Assembly: GCF_027594745.1 (NCBI RefSeq)
Contig: NZ_CP110854.1
Location: forward strand, 1,488,001-1,552,000
Length of the DNA stretch: 64,000 bases
Direction of reading: 5' to 3'
DNA from: Saprospira grandis
GTDB lineage: Bacteria > Bacteroidota > Bacteroidia > Chitinophagales > Saprospiraceae
The position numbers and the translations under genes were made by a program. Within the stretch, counting starts at the first letter, position 1; every line of letters begins with the position of its first letter. Of the stretch, positions 1 through 7,806 are shown one piece after another. The notes beneath the pieces were generated by a model that was not told where the DNA came from, did no database searches, and was given only the letters and a program-made list of their open reading frames with translations.

Positions 1-25
1 CGCTTGTATTTTTGGGCCAAATATC

Positions 26-262
26 CTGCAGCCTAAAGGCCGCAGCCAATCCAAGGGGCCTTGATATTTCTCGCCGCAGGAGCTTAAAAGCCCCTGCTTC
101 ATTGGAGATGGGCGAAGCCCTTCGGTTTTCAGGTCCTGCGGCTTTTAAGCTGCAGGCCATGGGAAGCTAAAGCGCTAGCTTATTGGGTACTTATCTGGCT
201 GCGGCTTTTAAGCTGCAGACTACAGATAGCAGGCGGCGAAGCCGCCTTGGCCGAAGGCCAAA
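26..262 (+). repeat. Four-hairpin extension upstream of repeat copy A
   Basis: This gene-free stretch carries four short perfect or near-perfect hairpins at about 26-45, 76-97, 135-156 and 199-218. The last three share the loop core GGCTTTTAAGC or its complement. The same four hairpins occur in mirrored order at 21424-21617, next to repeat copy I. The stretch therefore belongs to a larger composite element and is not unique spacer. No gene is seen here. Confidence 0.75.
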
Positions 263-389
263 GGCCTAGCGATGTGCAGCAGTGGCGCAAAGCGCCAGAC
301 CAAGGCGGCAAAGCCGCCGCAGGGCCGAGCGAATAGCGAGCTGCGAAACGTAGCGCCGACGAGCGCAGCGAGGCGGAGGCCCCAAAAAA
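263..389 (+). repeat. Structured intergenic repeat, copy A (type I)
   Basis: Outer stem GGCCT/AGGCC encloses the head GGCCTAGCGATG, hairpin 1 (GTGGCGC..GCGCCAGACC), hairpin 2 (GGCGG..CCGCC), the linker AGGGCCGAGCGAATAGCGAG, hairpin 3 and the tail GGAGGCCCCAAAAAA. The tail points to tsaD, 68 bp away, in the same orientation. A short ORF at 272-478 is only the repeat read through in frame. Confidence 0.85.
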
Positions 390-422
390 TCAAAAAAGCG
401 CTACAGATTCCTTTAAAGTTCT

Positions 423-430
423 TAATTTTG
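423..430 (+). promoter_or_regulatory. Putative -7 box of the tsaD promoter
   Basis: TAATTTTG matches the Bacteroidota -7 consensus TAnnTTTG and lies 27 bp before the tsaD ATG, just after the tail of repeat copy A. I see no clear -33 TTTG at the usual spacing. Confidence 0.5.
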
Positions 431-456
431 CAGACAGATCACAAAACAAAGCGAGC

Positions 457-1461
457 ATGTCACTACCTTATATATTAGCTATAGAATCTTCTTGCGATGA
501 TACGGCCGCGGCGGTCATGCAAGGCCCCAAAGTACTCTCCAATTGTAGAGCCAGCCAAAGCGTGCATGAAGCTTATGGAGGGGTGGTGCCCGAATTGGCC
601 TCTAGGGCGCATCAGGCGCATATTGTGCCGGTCGTACAGGCGGCATTAAAAGAGGCGGGTATTGTTCAGGAGCAGCTATCGGCGGTGGCTTTTACTCGGG
701 GGCCTGGGCTGATGGGTGCCCTTTTGGTGGGGGTATCTTTTGCCAAGGGTTTGGCATTGGCCCTAGACATTCCCTTGATTGCCGTGAACCATGTGCAGGC
801 CCATGTGATGGCCCATTTGATTGATGCCCCCCAGCCTAAATTTCCCTTTTTATGCTTGACCGTATCGGGTGGGCATACTCAGATCGTAGAAGTTCGGGCG
901 CCTTTAAGCATGAACATTTTAGGCGAAAGCATAGATGATGCGGCCGGAGAAGCCTTTGATAAAATTGGGAAAATACTGGGCTTGGGGTATCCTGCAGGGC
1001 CCAAAATTGACCAATTGGCCAAGGAGGGCCGGGCCATTTATCAGTTTACGGAGCCTCGGGTAGAGGGCCTAAACTTTAGCTTTAGTGGACTAAAGACCAA
1101 TGTTTTGCAGTTCATTCAGAAAAAGCTCAGAGAAAACCCTCAGTTTTTGGAAGAAGAGCGAATCAACCTAGTGGCTTCGGTTCAAGAGCGGATTGTGAGC
1201 ATCTTGATGAATAAATTGAAGAAAGCGGTCAAGCAGACCGGCATCAAAGAAGTGGCAATAGCCGGGGGCGTCTCGGCCAATTCTGCCTTGCGGCAGGCCC
1301 TAGCCGAGGCGGGGCAAAAAATGGGCTGGGCCACTTATATTCCCGACTTTCAGTACTGCACCGATAATGCGGGCATGATTGGGATCACTGCCTATTATCA
1401 GTATTTGGCGGGCGATTTTGTACAGCAGGATACCGTTCCTTTGGCTCGTTGGAGCTACTAA
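457..1461 (+). CDS. tsaD: tRNA N6-adenosine threonylcarbamoyltransferase TsaD
   Basis: The 334-residue protein transfers the threonylcarbamoyl group to A37 of ANN-decoding tRNAs in the cytoplasm, together with TsaB and TsaE in bacteria. Visible features are the N-terminal LAIESSCDDT of the ASKHA fold, the metal-binding HxxxH pair (His112 and His116 in NHVQAHVMAH), a SGGHTQ motif near residue 137 and IAGGVSANSALR near the C-terminus. Length and motifs fit the family from end to end. The ATG follows a putative promoter, and repeat copy A lies upstream. A hairpin directly after the stop separates it from the convergent glycosyltransferase gene. Confidence 0.97.
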   Translation: MSLPYILAIESSCDDTAAAVMQGPKVLSNCRASQSVHEAYGGVVPELASRAHQAHIVPVVQAALKEAGIVQEQLSAVAFTRGPGLMGALLVGVSFAKGLALALDIPLIAVNHVQAHVMAHLIDAPQPKFPFLCLTVSGGHTQIVEVRAPLSMNILGESIDDAAGEAFDKIGKILGLGYPAGPKIDQLAKEGRAIYQFTEPRVEGLNFSFSGLKTNVLQFIQKKLRENPQFLEEERINLVASVQERIVSILMNKLKKAVKQTGIKEVAIAGGVSANSALRQALAEAGQKMGWATYIPDFQYCTDNAGMIGITAYYQYLAGDFVQQDTVPLARWSY

Positions 1462-1465
1462 AAAC

Positions 1466-1498
1466 AAAAGGCTGTTGGAGTATATCCAACAGCCTTTT
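1466..1498. terminator. Bidirectional terminator between tsaD and the glycosyltransferase gene
   Basis: A 14-bp perfect stem (AAAAGGCTGTTGGA and its complement) with a 5-nt loop lies between two convergent stops. The A and T tracts let it work on both strands. Confidence 0.85.
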
Positions 1499-1499
1499 C

Positions 1500-2240
1500 C
1501 TATTTAAAATAGTGTCTATAGATTCGGAAAAGCTCCCAGGGGGCTTTCAGAAAGGTCGTCGCTTTAATTTTAGAGCCGCCCACCTCTTTCCATTTTCTCA
1601 GGGGTTGTTCGTAGGCCAGCTCATCGATGGGGAGCTTAGGGCCTTTAGTAATCAGGCGGGCAAAGAGTTCTACATCAAAGAACCAAGCAGAGATGAACAG
1701 GTCCTCAAAGAGAGTTTCCACGGCTTGGCGGCGGAACAGCTTAGCGCCACATTGGCTATCATAGATCGAGATACCGAGAAGAATTGACACCACCGTAGCG
1801 AAAATGCGTCCGAGATAATGGCGCATAGGTTTTCGTTCAATTTGGCTGCCCAATCGGCGCACCCTAGAGCCGGCGGCGATCCATCGGTTGGGGTTTCTTT
1901 CTAGGCCTTGGGCCAGGCATTCAATTTCGGATAAAGGCGTGGCTAAGTCGGCATCAAAAAAGCCAATATATTGGGCCTCTGAGAGCAGCAGCGCTTCGAG
2001 CATGCCTTGTCGGACCGCCTCAGCTTTGCCGCCATTTTTGGGCAGATCGAGGGCCAGGGCTCCTTCTTCTTCTTGGGCAAAAGTAGAGAGTATACTCCAA
2101 GTATCATCTTGGCTTCCATCATTGACAAAAAGGAACTGCAGATTAGGCCAGCGGGCCAGAGCAGCTCGAAACTCATCCAAGGCCAGGCGTTCGGCCTCGT
2201 TGTAACAGGGAACTACAATGAGGCAGCTTTGGGAGAGCAT
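1500..2240 (-). CDS. Family 2 glycosyltransferase (dolichyl-phosphate glucosyltransferase-like)
   Basis: The 246-residue protein has a GT-A fold: VVPCYNEA at residues 9-16, VNDGSQDDT at 39-47, KNGGKAEAVRQG at 68-79 and the metal-binding DAD at 96-98. It resembles the ALG5/polyprenyl-phosphate glucosyltransferase branch of GT2, which uses a nucleotide sugar to load a lipid carrier at the inner membrane. No clear C-terminal membrane segments are present. The start overlaps the end of the upstream methyltransferase gene by 28 bp, so the two are very likely cotranscribed. The exact sugar and acceptor cannot be told from sequence. Confidence 0.85.
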   Translation of the reverse strand: MLSQSCLIVVPCYNEAERLALDEFRAALARWPNLQFLFVNDGSQDDTWSILSTFAQEEEGALALDLPKNGGKAEAVRQGMLEALLLSEAQYIGFFDADLATPLSEIECLAQGLERNPNRWIAAGSRVRRLGSQIERKPMRHYLGRIFATVVSILLGISIYDSQCGAKLFRRQAVETLFEDLFISAWFFDVELFARLITKGPKLPIDELAYEQPLRKWKEVGGSKIKATTFLKAPWELFRIYRHYFK

Positions 2241-3004
2241 ATTACATAATTTGAGAGGCCGGGTAGTTTAAGGCCCATACTTTTAAAAAACTGGCCAAAG
2301 CGGTAATCGGCTAGCAAGACATTCTTAATCAGTTGGGTTTTAAAATTGCCTGCAGACCATTCGACTAGGCCGGTAGTATCTTCCAATTCGCCTTTTTGGG
2401 CTTGTTTATTCTCCTTCCAGACCTGCAATTGGCGGGGCAAGAGCAGAGAGCTAAAAAAGTAGCCAATATCATGTACCTCTAGGCCTACTTTTTCTACTGT
2501 TTCGCGCAAACTTTGGTTATCGTACCTGCGGTAATGCAGTAAATATCGGTCGTGCGAGCAAAAGAGCGATTGGAAAGCGGGGACCGTAATAAAGAAATAG
2601 GTTTTCTCATTGATAGCGGGAAAACTTTGGAGCCACTGCAGAAAGCCTAGGTCATCCTCAATATGTTCGATCACATCCATCAGGTAAATGAGGTCCACCT
2701 GTTGTACGCCTTGAATATCGTCTACGGCCTTAAAGATTTCCACATTGGGTTGCGACATTTCTGCCCGATAATGGGCCAGCAATTCGGGCGTAAAGGCAAT
2801 ATCAATTGCTTTTAGTTGTGATTGGGGCAGCTCTCCGGCCAGACGTTCTACAAAGTAGGTATCGCCGCAGCCCACATCCCAAATTTGTTTAGGCATTTGG
2901 CCCTTAAAGGTCTTCTTGAGCAAAGAGCGCATCACTTCATAACGGGCCAACTCCCAGGGGTGGCGCTGTTCACTCTTCTTTGATTTCGATTCGATTAAAT
3001 CCAC
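2213..3004 (-). CDS. Class I SAM-dependent methyltransferase
   Basis: The 263-residue protein has the Rossmann-fold methyltransferase motif I, WDVGCGDTYF, at about residues 42-51. An acidic motif near residue 79 (KAIDIAF) and LMDVIEHIEDD at about 107-117 follow, as in ubiE-like enzymes. The only in-frame start at this end is a GTG, and I see no better ATG upstream. The gene overlaps the downstream GT2 gene, which suggests both act on one lipid-linked or polysaccharide substrate. The substrate is unknown. Repeat copy C lies upstream in the same orientation. Confidence 0.8.
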   Translation of the reverse strand: MDLIESKSKKSEQRHPWELARYEVMRSLLKKTFKGQMPKQIWDVGCGDTYFVERLAGELPQSQLKAIDIAFTPELLAHYRAEMSQPNVEIFKAVDDIQGVQQVDLIYLMDVIEHIEDDLGFLQWLQSFPAINEKTYFFITVPAFQSLFCSHDRYLLHYRRYDNQSLRETVEKVGLEVHDIGYFFSSLLLPRQLQVWKENKQAQKGELEDTTGLVEWSAGNFKTQLIKNVLLADYRFGQFFKSMGLKLPGLSNYVICSPKAASL

Positions 3005-3242
3005 GAAATAACAGTTTGATAGATAAATAATGACGAAGCAAATAAGCTATCCTTAAAGACTTAACTAATAGGGATTTAAAAAAGCCTTAAGACTTGCATA
3101 AAATGGGGAGCAGAGCGCTATTTGCTAATTCTAAATCTAAGATAAGAAACTTTATATAACTCTTGGTTCTTTTTGCGGCTTTAAGCAAAGCTATACCTTT
3201 TTGTTTTAAGTTACAGTTGAAACTTACAATTATTTGTTTTAT

Positions 3243-3371
3243 TTTTAGGGGCTGCCCCTCCCTACGGTCGGGTCGGGCTGTGTCGCAGCTCGCAGGTCTG
3301 CTCGGCCCTGCAGGCAGGCTTTGCCTGCCTTTGGTCTGGCCCTTTGGGCCACTGCTATCCATCCCTCAGCC
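3243..3371 (-). repeat. Structured intergenic repeat, copy C (type II)
   Basis: Read on the minus strand, the outer stem is GGCTG/CAGCC, the head is GGCTGAGGGATGGATAG and hairpin 1 is GTGGCCCAAAGGGCCAGACC. Hairpin 2 is built on CAGGC/GCCTG, and the tail is GGGGCAGCCCCTAAAAAT. The tail faces the start of the methyltransferase gene, 239 bp away. It is head-to-head with copy B. Confidence 0.85.
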
Positions 3372-3519
3372 GATAAAAGTGGGGATTCCCCCACTGAAAA
3401 TAAGGGCTTCGCTTCGCGATCTGCTAGCGATCTGGATCCTTTATCCTTTTGGGGAGTGGCTTGGGGGAGGGAGTGGCTAGTTCAGCGGCTTTTAAGCCGC
3501 CAAATGGCCGAAGGCCAAA

Positions 3520-3642
3520 GGCCTAGCGATGCGACAGGGTGGCGCACAGCGCCAGACCGAGCCAGCTTCGCTGGCGAAGGGCCGAGCAGACCTGCGAGCC
3601 CTAAAGCGTAGCGCCCGCAGCTTGCTGCGGGAGGCCCCAAAA
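3520..3642 (+). repeat. Structured intergenic repeat, copy B (type I)
   Basis: Outer stem GGCCT/AGGCC; hairpin 1 GTGGCGC..GCGCCAGACC; hairpin 2 GCCAGCTTCGCTGGC; linker AGGGCCGAGCAGACCTGCGA; hairpin 3 CCCGCAGCTTGCTGCGGG; tail GGCCCCAAAA. An extra hairpin (GCGGCTTTTAAGCCGC) precedes it at 3485-3500. The tail lies 76 bp before parE in the same orientation. Confidence 0.85.
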
Positions 3643-3693
3643 CATCTTGGAGGAGGAAAGGCAAAAAAGCCTGCAAAACTCGGGGAAGAATTT

Positions 3694-3701
3694 TAATTTT
3701 G
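3694..3701 (+). promoter_or_regulatory. Putative -7 box of the parE promoter
   Basis: TAATTTTG matches TAnnTTTG, 17 bp before the parE ATG and just downstream of the tail of repeat copy B. This is the same arrangement as in front of tsaD. Confidence 0.45.
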
Positions 3702-3717
3702 TGGAAATTAAGCGAAA

Positions 3718-5568
3718 ATGGCAAAACAAGTAAAATATGATGAGCAGGCGATCCGCTCTTTGGATTGGAAAGAGCACATACGGATGCGGCCTGGGATGTA
3801 CATTGGAAAATTGGGGAATGGAAACAGCCCTGACGATGGTATATATGTATTGGTCAAGGAGGTTTTAGACAACTCTTTGGATGAGTTCATGATGGGGGCT
3901 GGAAAGAAGATTGAGGTCAAGGTCATGGGCGATGGTCGGGTTTCTATTCGGGATTACGGTCGGGGGATTCCCTTGGGTAAAGTGGTAGATTGTGTATCGA
4001 AGATCAATACGGGGGGAAAATATGACTCTCGGGTATTTCAGAAATCTGTGGGCTTGAATGGTGTGGGGACCAAGGCGGTCAATGCCTTATCTTCTTACTT
4101 TAAGGTGCAGGCTTTTCGGGAAGGCAGGACCAAAATTGCGGAATTTGCGACTGGAGAGCTGACCAAAGAATGGGAAGAGGCCACAGAGGAGCCCAATGGT
4201 ACTTATGTAGAATTTGTGCCTGATGGGAATATCTTCAAGCAATATAAATTCAATTTGGAATACATTGAGGACCGAATCTGGGATTATGTATATCTCAATC
4301 GGGGCTTGAGTATTTACTTGAATGGGCAGCGTTACTACTCTAAAAACGGTCTATTTGATCTTTTGAGTAATCGGGTAGATGTGGAGAAACTGCGTTATCC
4401 GATAGTGCATTTGATGGGCGAAGACATAGAGATTGCTTTTTCTCATGGGAACAACTATGGGGAGCAATACGTCAGTTTTGTGAATGGGCAGAACACCACG
4501 CAGGGCGGGACGCATTTGAATGCTTTTCGGAGCGCCTTGGTCAAGACCATTCGAGACTTTTATGGCAAAAGCTATGATGCCACGGACATACGGACGGCCA
4601 TTGTGGCGGCGGTATCGGTTCGGGTGATGGAGCCAGTATTTGAGTCGCAGACCAAAACCAAATTGGGATCTACGCATGTGGCGCCAGATGGGCCATCTAT
4701 GAACAGCTTTGTTGCGGATTTTTTGCGGCATAAGCTAGACAACTACCTGCATAAGAACCCGGAGGTAGCTAAATCCTTACAAAAGCGCATCATTCAATCG
4801 GAGCGGGAGCGCAAAGAGATTGCTGGCATTCGGAAGTTAGCGAACAGCAAGGCCAAAAAGGCCAGTTTGCACAACAAAAAGCTGCGGGATTGTCGGGCGC
4901 ATTATAACAGCAAGCACAAGCGGGCGCAAGACAGCATGATCTTCATTACTGAGGGAGACTCGGCTAGTGGGTCCATTACCAAATCTAGGGATGTGCAGAC
5001 CCAGGCGGTATTCTCTTTGCGCGGAAAGCCATTGAACTGTTATCGTTTGACCAAGAAAGTGGTCTATCAGAATGATGAATTCAACTTACTGCAGCATGCC
5101 TTAAACATAGAGGACGGTTTGGATGAATTGCGTTACAACAAGGTCATCATTGCCACCGATGCCGATGTGGATGGGATGCACATTCGTTTATTGTTATTGA
5201 CCTTTTTCTTGCAATTTTTCCCGGAATTGGTTTCTAATGGGCATTTATACATCTTGGAGACGCCTTTATTTCGGGTGCGCAACAAGAAAAAGACCTTCTA
5301 TTGTTATTCGGAAGAAGAAAAGCAGGCGGCCATGAAAAAACTGGGCAGAGATGTGGAGGTCACTCGATTTAAGGGATTGGGAGAAATCTCGCCGGATGAA
5401 TTCAAGCAATTCATTGGGGATGACATTCGCTTAGAGCCGGTGCGTTTATCTGCTTCTACGGATTTGGAGCAGCTGCTTAGTTATTATATGGGGAAAAACA
5501 CCCCTCAGCGTCAGCGTTTTATTATAGACAACCTTCGGTTGGAGCTAGATGCCTTGGCCGAAAATTAA
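3718..5568 (+). CDS. parE: DNA topoisomerase IV subunit B (ParE)
   Basis: The 616-residue ATPase subunit of a type IIA topoisomerase powers strand passage and chromosome decatenation with ParC. The GHKL ATPase domain shows RMRPGMYIG near residue 22, VLDNSLDEF near 47 and TTQGGTHLNAF near 261. The TOPRIM domain shows TEGDSASGS from about residue 411 and TDADVDGMHIR from about 480, with the metal-binding Glu and Asp residues present. The length and the lack of the long GyrB C-terminal insert favour ParE over GyrB. No parC lies next to it; the next gene is a tRNA. Confidence 0.92.
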   Translation: MAKQVKYDEQAIRSLDWKEHIRMRPGMYIGKLGNGNSPDDGIYVLVKEVLDNSLDEFMMGAGKKIEVKVMGDGRVSIRDYGRGIPLGKVVDCVSKINTGGKYDSRVFQKSVGLNGVGTKAVNALSSYFKVQAFREGRTKIAEFATGELTKEWEEATEEPNGTYVEFVPDGNIFKQYKFNLEYIEDRIWDYVYLNRGLSIYLNGQRYYSKNGLFDLLSNRVDVEKLRYPIVHLMGEDIEIAFSHGNNYGEQYVSFVNGQNTTQGGTHLNAFRSALVKTIRDFYGKSYDATDIRTAIVAAVSVRVMEPVFESQTKTKLGSTHVAPDGPSMNSFVADFLRHKLDNYLHKNPEVAKSLQKRIIQSERERKEIAGIRKLANSKAKKASLHNKKLRDCRAHYNSKHKRAQDSMIFITEGDSASGSITKSRDVQTQAVFSLRGKPLNCYRLTKKVVYQNDEFNLLQHALNIEDGLDELRYNKVIIATDADVDGMHIRLLLLTFFLQFFPELVSNGHLYILETPLFRVRNKKKTFYCYSEEEKQAAMKKLGRDVEVTRFKGLGEISPDEFKQFIGDDIRLEPVRLSASTDLEQLLSYYMGKNTPQRQRFIIDNLRLELDALAEN

Positions 5569-5594
5569 AAAAGAAGAAAAAAAGCGGGCTAGAG

Positions 5595-5627
5595 TTTTGG
5601 AAAAAAGCGGGTCCTGCTTTACATTTG
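5595..5627 (+). promoter_or_regulatory. Promoter of tRNA-Val
   Basis: TTTTG at 5595-5599 and TACATTTG at 5620-5627 are separated by 20 bp. This is a close match to the Bacteroidota -33 TTTG / -7 TAnnTTTG promoter. The tRNA begins 32 bp downstream. Confidence 0.75.
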
Positions 5628-5658
5628 TATCCGCTCAGAGAAAAGAGCGGATATATAT

Positions 5659-5733
5659 CGGGGCGTAGCTCAGTTGGTTTAGAGCACTACCTTGACAGGG
5701 TAGGGGTCACTGGTTCGAATCCAGTCGTCTCGA
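5659..5733 (+). tRNA. tRNA-Val (anticodon GAC)
   Basis: A full cloverleaf can be folded. The acceptor CGGGGCG pairs with CGTCTCG (with G-T pairs), and the D arm is GCTC..GAGC. The anticodon stem CTACC/GGTAG carries the loop TTGACAG, giving anticodon GAC. The T arm is ACTGG TTCGAAT CCAGT, and A73 is the discriminator. CCA is not encoded. The first base pair reads as C1-G72, where tRNA-Val usually has G1-C72. Confidence 0.93.
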
Positions 5734-5742
5734 CGGTGGAAG

Positions 5743-5778
5743 AAAAAAAGCAGATGCGAGAGCATCTGCTTTTTTTTT
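5743..5778 (+). terminator. Terminator after tRNA-Val
   Basis: The stem GCAGATGC/GCATCTGC with loop GAGA is followed by nine T. It sits 10-20 bp after the tRNA 3' end. Confidence 0.9.
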
Positions 5779-5788
5779 GGGGGGGGGA

Positions 5789-6688
5789 TTATTTAGCTCG
5801 TTTATATCTATAAATAAAACGTCTATCCTGTACATAGTTTTCATGTCCCCCTGGCACCATCTTCACAAAGACAAGTTCGTCTCTAATCCACTCCCAGCTA
5901 AATATTTCAAATTCATGACTTAATGTGTCGTCAAAACTAATCCCATTATGGGGCCGATAAGGATGATGTGTGCCAAAGCCATTCTCCATGTAAAAGGAGT
6001 TATAACCTTTAAAGCCTTTGAGCCCATACTTTTTGCCTCTCTTTTTCTGCAGAAAAAGCGTATCACTCATCTTATTATTTCCAATAGGGACATAAGCGCC
6101 TAGGAGTAAGCTATCGACTAGAAAAGACGTAATATTAGATGAAAAATCAGGCCACTGCTCTTCATGCAGCTCTTTTATCCCTTCTATAAGTCTGGACTCC
6201 TTTTCTTTAAGCCGTCTAAAAGAATAATCGATACCTTCATTCGATCTACCTTCTATCTGCTTCTCATGTATAAATATTTTATCCTGAGTGGAGTCGTATT
6301 GCAATACATAAGCTCTTTCTAGAATAGCTAGGCTATCATAATTATGAATGAGAGGGATTTTTTTATGGTACGAACCACCTAAACTTCCTATATGAATCAG
6401 GCTATCATTTTCTACTTTTAGAATTATGGCCTGCTTAAACATTCTCATTCTTCTGTATTTATCAATAGACTTTGTTTCCAAAACCCCATCAAAATAGTTA
6501 CTCAAAAGCCAGTAGCCATCCATTTTTTTACTCCAGCTTGCTGTTTTAGGAGGAGCAGCTGCGGGAGCTAGAGTGACTTCCCGCTTTTTACTTTCTTTTT
6601 TATCTACTGAGCAACTGAATAACAAAACTAGTAGACAGCAGGCTGTAATTATCAGTACCTTTTTTTCCATGAGTCTTATTTTTTTCAT
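5789..6688 (-). CDS. Hypothetical lipoprotein
   Basis: The 299-residue protein has a lipoprotein signal peptide ending in LLVLLFSC. Cleavage before that Cys would leave a protein starting CSVDKKESK. The start may be the second Met, MEKKVLIITACCL (position 6670), which gives a more typical signal length. The mature part is rich in Tyr, Asp and Ser with no catalytic motif I recognise. It ends just downstream of the tRNA terminator on the opposite strand and is followed at the 5' side by another secreted protein gene 15 bp away, so the two may form an operon. Function unknown. Confidence 0.7.
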   Translation of the reverse strand: MKKIRLMEKKVLIITACCLLVLLFSCSVDKKESKKREVTLAPAAAPPKTASWSKKMDGYWLLSNYFDGVLETKSIDKYRRMRMFKQAIILKVENDSLIHIGSLGGSYHKKIPLIHNYDSLAILERAYVLQYDSTQDKIFIHEKQIEGRSNEGIDYSFRRLKEKESRLIEGIKELHEEQWPDFSSNITSFLVDSLLLGAYVPIGNNKMSDTLFLQKKRGKKYGLKGFKGYNSFYMENGFGTHHPYRPHNGISFDDTLSHEFEIFSWEWIRDELVFVKMVPGGHENYVQDRRFIYRYKRAK

Positions 6689-6703
6689 TTAACAGCCCCT
6701 CCC

Positions 6704-7210
6704 CTACCAACAGAACTTACACCTTCTTCGCCCTAGGGCTCTGGCTTTGGCTTCTGAGATGCGGCTGATGCCGTGGGTACAGCGATTGAGGCCTCGGCAA
6801 TATCCTTTATGGTAGGTATAGGCATTTTTGCTATTGCAGATGAGGTAATTGCCGCTATTGCTTTCTTTTTGGCTAAGCCAGTAGCTGAGGTTATGGCTTT
6901 GTCCATTTTGCTTAAGGTATAACTTTTTGGCGATTAGGGGGCGGCTAAAGGGCTGGCCTTTTTTATTTTGGCCAATAAGGTAAAAAGTAAATCCACAGCT
7001 AGCATCAAATTGATAGTTGATTTCATCTAGTGACACCTCTACATATCCAGCTTCTTCGAGCCAGAAAACCTGTTCATGTTCTGAGAGTAGGCCTAAGAGC
7101 TGTTCTGCTTGGGTTTGGCTGAAGCAATCTTGGGCCCAAAGGGGGCTTGAGCTGCCAATAAACAGGAGCAGTAGAGTAAGTATTAGTTTCACTTTCTTAA
7201 CTTTATCCAT
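6704..7210 (-). CDS. Secreted protein with a C-terminal Cys/His module
   Basis: I place the start at the ATG at 7210 (MDKVKKVKLILTLL, 168 residues), because the longer frame would begin with TTG. A signal peptide ends at SSPLWAQ. The last about 45 residues hold ICNSKNAYTYH, YCRGLNRC and GRRRCKFCW. This Cys/His pattern is familiar from many Bacteroidota proteins and looks metal binding, but its function is not known to me. With this start the gene is divergent from the next plus-strand gene by only 15 bp, so the promoters must overlap coding sequence. Confidence 0.65.
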   Translation of the reverse strand: MDKVKKVKLILTLLLLFIGSSSPLWAQDCFSQTQAEQLLGLLSEHEQVFWLEEAGYVEVSLDEINYQFDASCGFTFYLIGQNKKGQPFSRPLIAKKLYLKQNGQSHNLSYWLSQKESNSGNYLICNSKNAYTYHKGYCRGLNRCTHGISRISEAKARALGRRRCKFCW

Positions 7211-7225
7211 TAAAAAATTAGAATT

Positions 7226-7531
7226 ATGAACAAACTTACGCAATCTGAAGCAGTAGCCCTAGCGCTGGGTAGTCTCTATCAATTTAAGGACAAGGTTGAG
7301 GAAATCATGCCTTTGGTACAGGTCAACAACTATCGAGAAAATTACGAGCAGTTGATTCTCAATTTAGCCTTTCAGTTTGAGTGGCAGGGAACTGGCTACT
7401 ACTATAGCTGTACTGAAATTGTTTATGATGAAGCCAAAGGAAAATGGGTTTGTTTTTTTGATGGCAGTGGGCCCAACGACTCCTATTACGACTTTGTAGA
7501 TGGAAAGGCCAAGATCTTTTGGATGGACTAG
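7226..7531 (+). CDS. Hypothetical protein, 101 residues
   Basis: This is a small acidic protein without a signal peptide or membrane segment. The C-terminal half (YYYSCTEIVYDEAKGKWVCF, then DGSGPNDSYYDF) is aromatic and Asp rich. I recognise no family. The start ATG lies 15 bp from the start of the divergent secreted-protein gene. After its stop comes repeat copy D. Confidence 0.6.
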   Translation: MNKLTQSEAVALALGSLYQFKDKVEEIMPLVQVNNYRENYEQLILNLAFQFEWQGTGYYYSCTEIVYDEAKGKWVCFFDGSGPNDSYYDFVDGKAKIFWMD

Positions 7532-7608
7532 GCGGCAGCGGGGGCTTTATTGCTTTATCTTCGCGAAGCGATACCGCTATTTAGGCTGGCCGAAAGGCCA
7601 GCCGCTTC

Positions 7609-7739
7609 GGCTGAGGGATGGATAGCAGTGGCCGCAGGCCAGACCTAGTTTTTGAGCGTAGCGAAAAAACGCAGGGCCGAGCGAACAGCGAGCTGCGACA
7701 CAGCCCGACCCGCCCGCAGGGCGGGGCAGCCCCAAAAAA
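7609..7739 (+). repeat. Structured intergenic repeat, copy D (type II)
   Basis: Outer stem GGCTG/CAGCC; hairpin 1 GTGGCCGCAGGCCAGACC; a long hairpin 2 with arms TTTTT/AAAAA around GAGCGTAGCG; tail GGGGCAGCCCCAAAAAA. It belongs to the subtype with the stretch CACAGCCCGACCCGCCCG. The tail is 68 bp before the HTH gene in the same orientation. Confidence 0.85.
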
Positions 7740-7773
7740 GAAGCAGAAAAACAGAGAATTGTTGCTAAGTTCT

Positions 7774-7781
7774 TAGCTTTG
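7774..7781 (+). promoter_or_regulatory. Putative -7 box of the HTH gene
   Basis: TAGCTTTG matches TAnnTTTG, 26 bp before the ATG at 7807 and just beyond the tail of repeat copy D. Confidence 0.45.
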
Positions 7782-7806
7782 TTGCAGACAGCAAAAAAGC
7801 AATGAG

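Noticed and set aside
263..389. Rho-independent terminators as the whole explanation of the repeats
   Set aside because: Many copies lie upstream of genes in the same orientation, end in an A run rather than a T run, and have three hairpins with conserved linkers.
272..478. Short ORFs rich in Arg, Ala, Pro and Gly across the repeats (for example 272-478, 3087-3362, 13244-13477, 60560-60814)
   Set aside because: They are the GC-rich repeats read in frame; similar peptides appear in several frames and strands, without signals or conserved starts.
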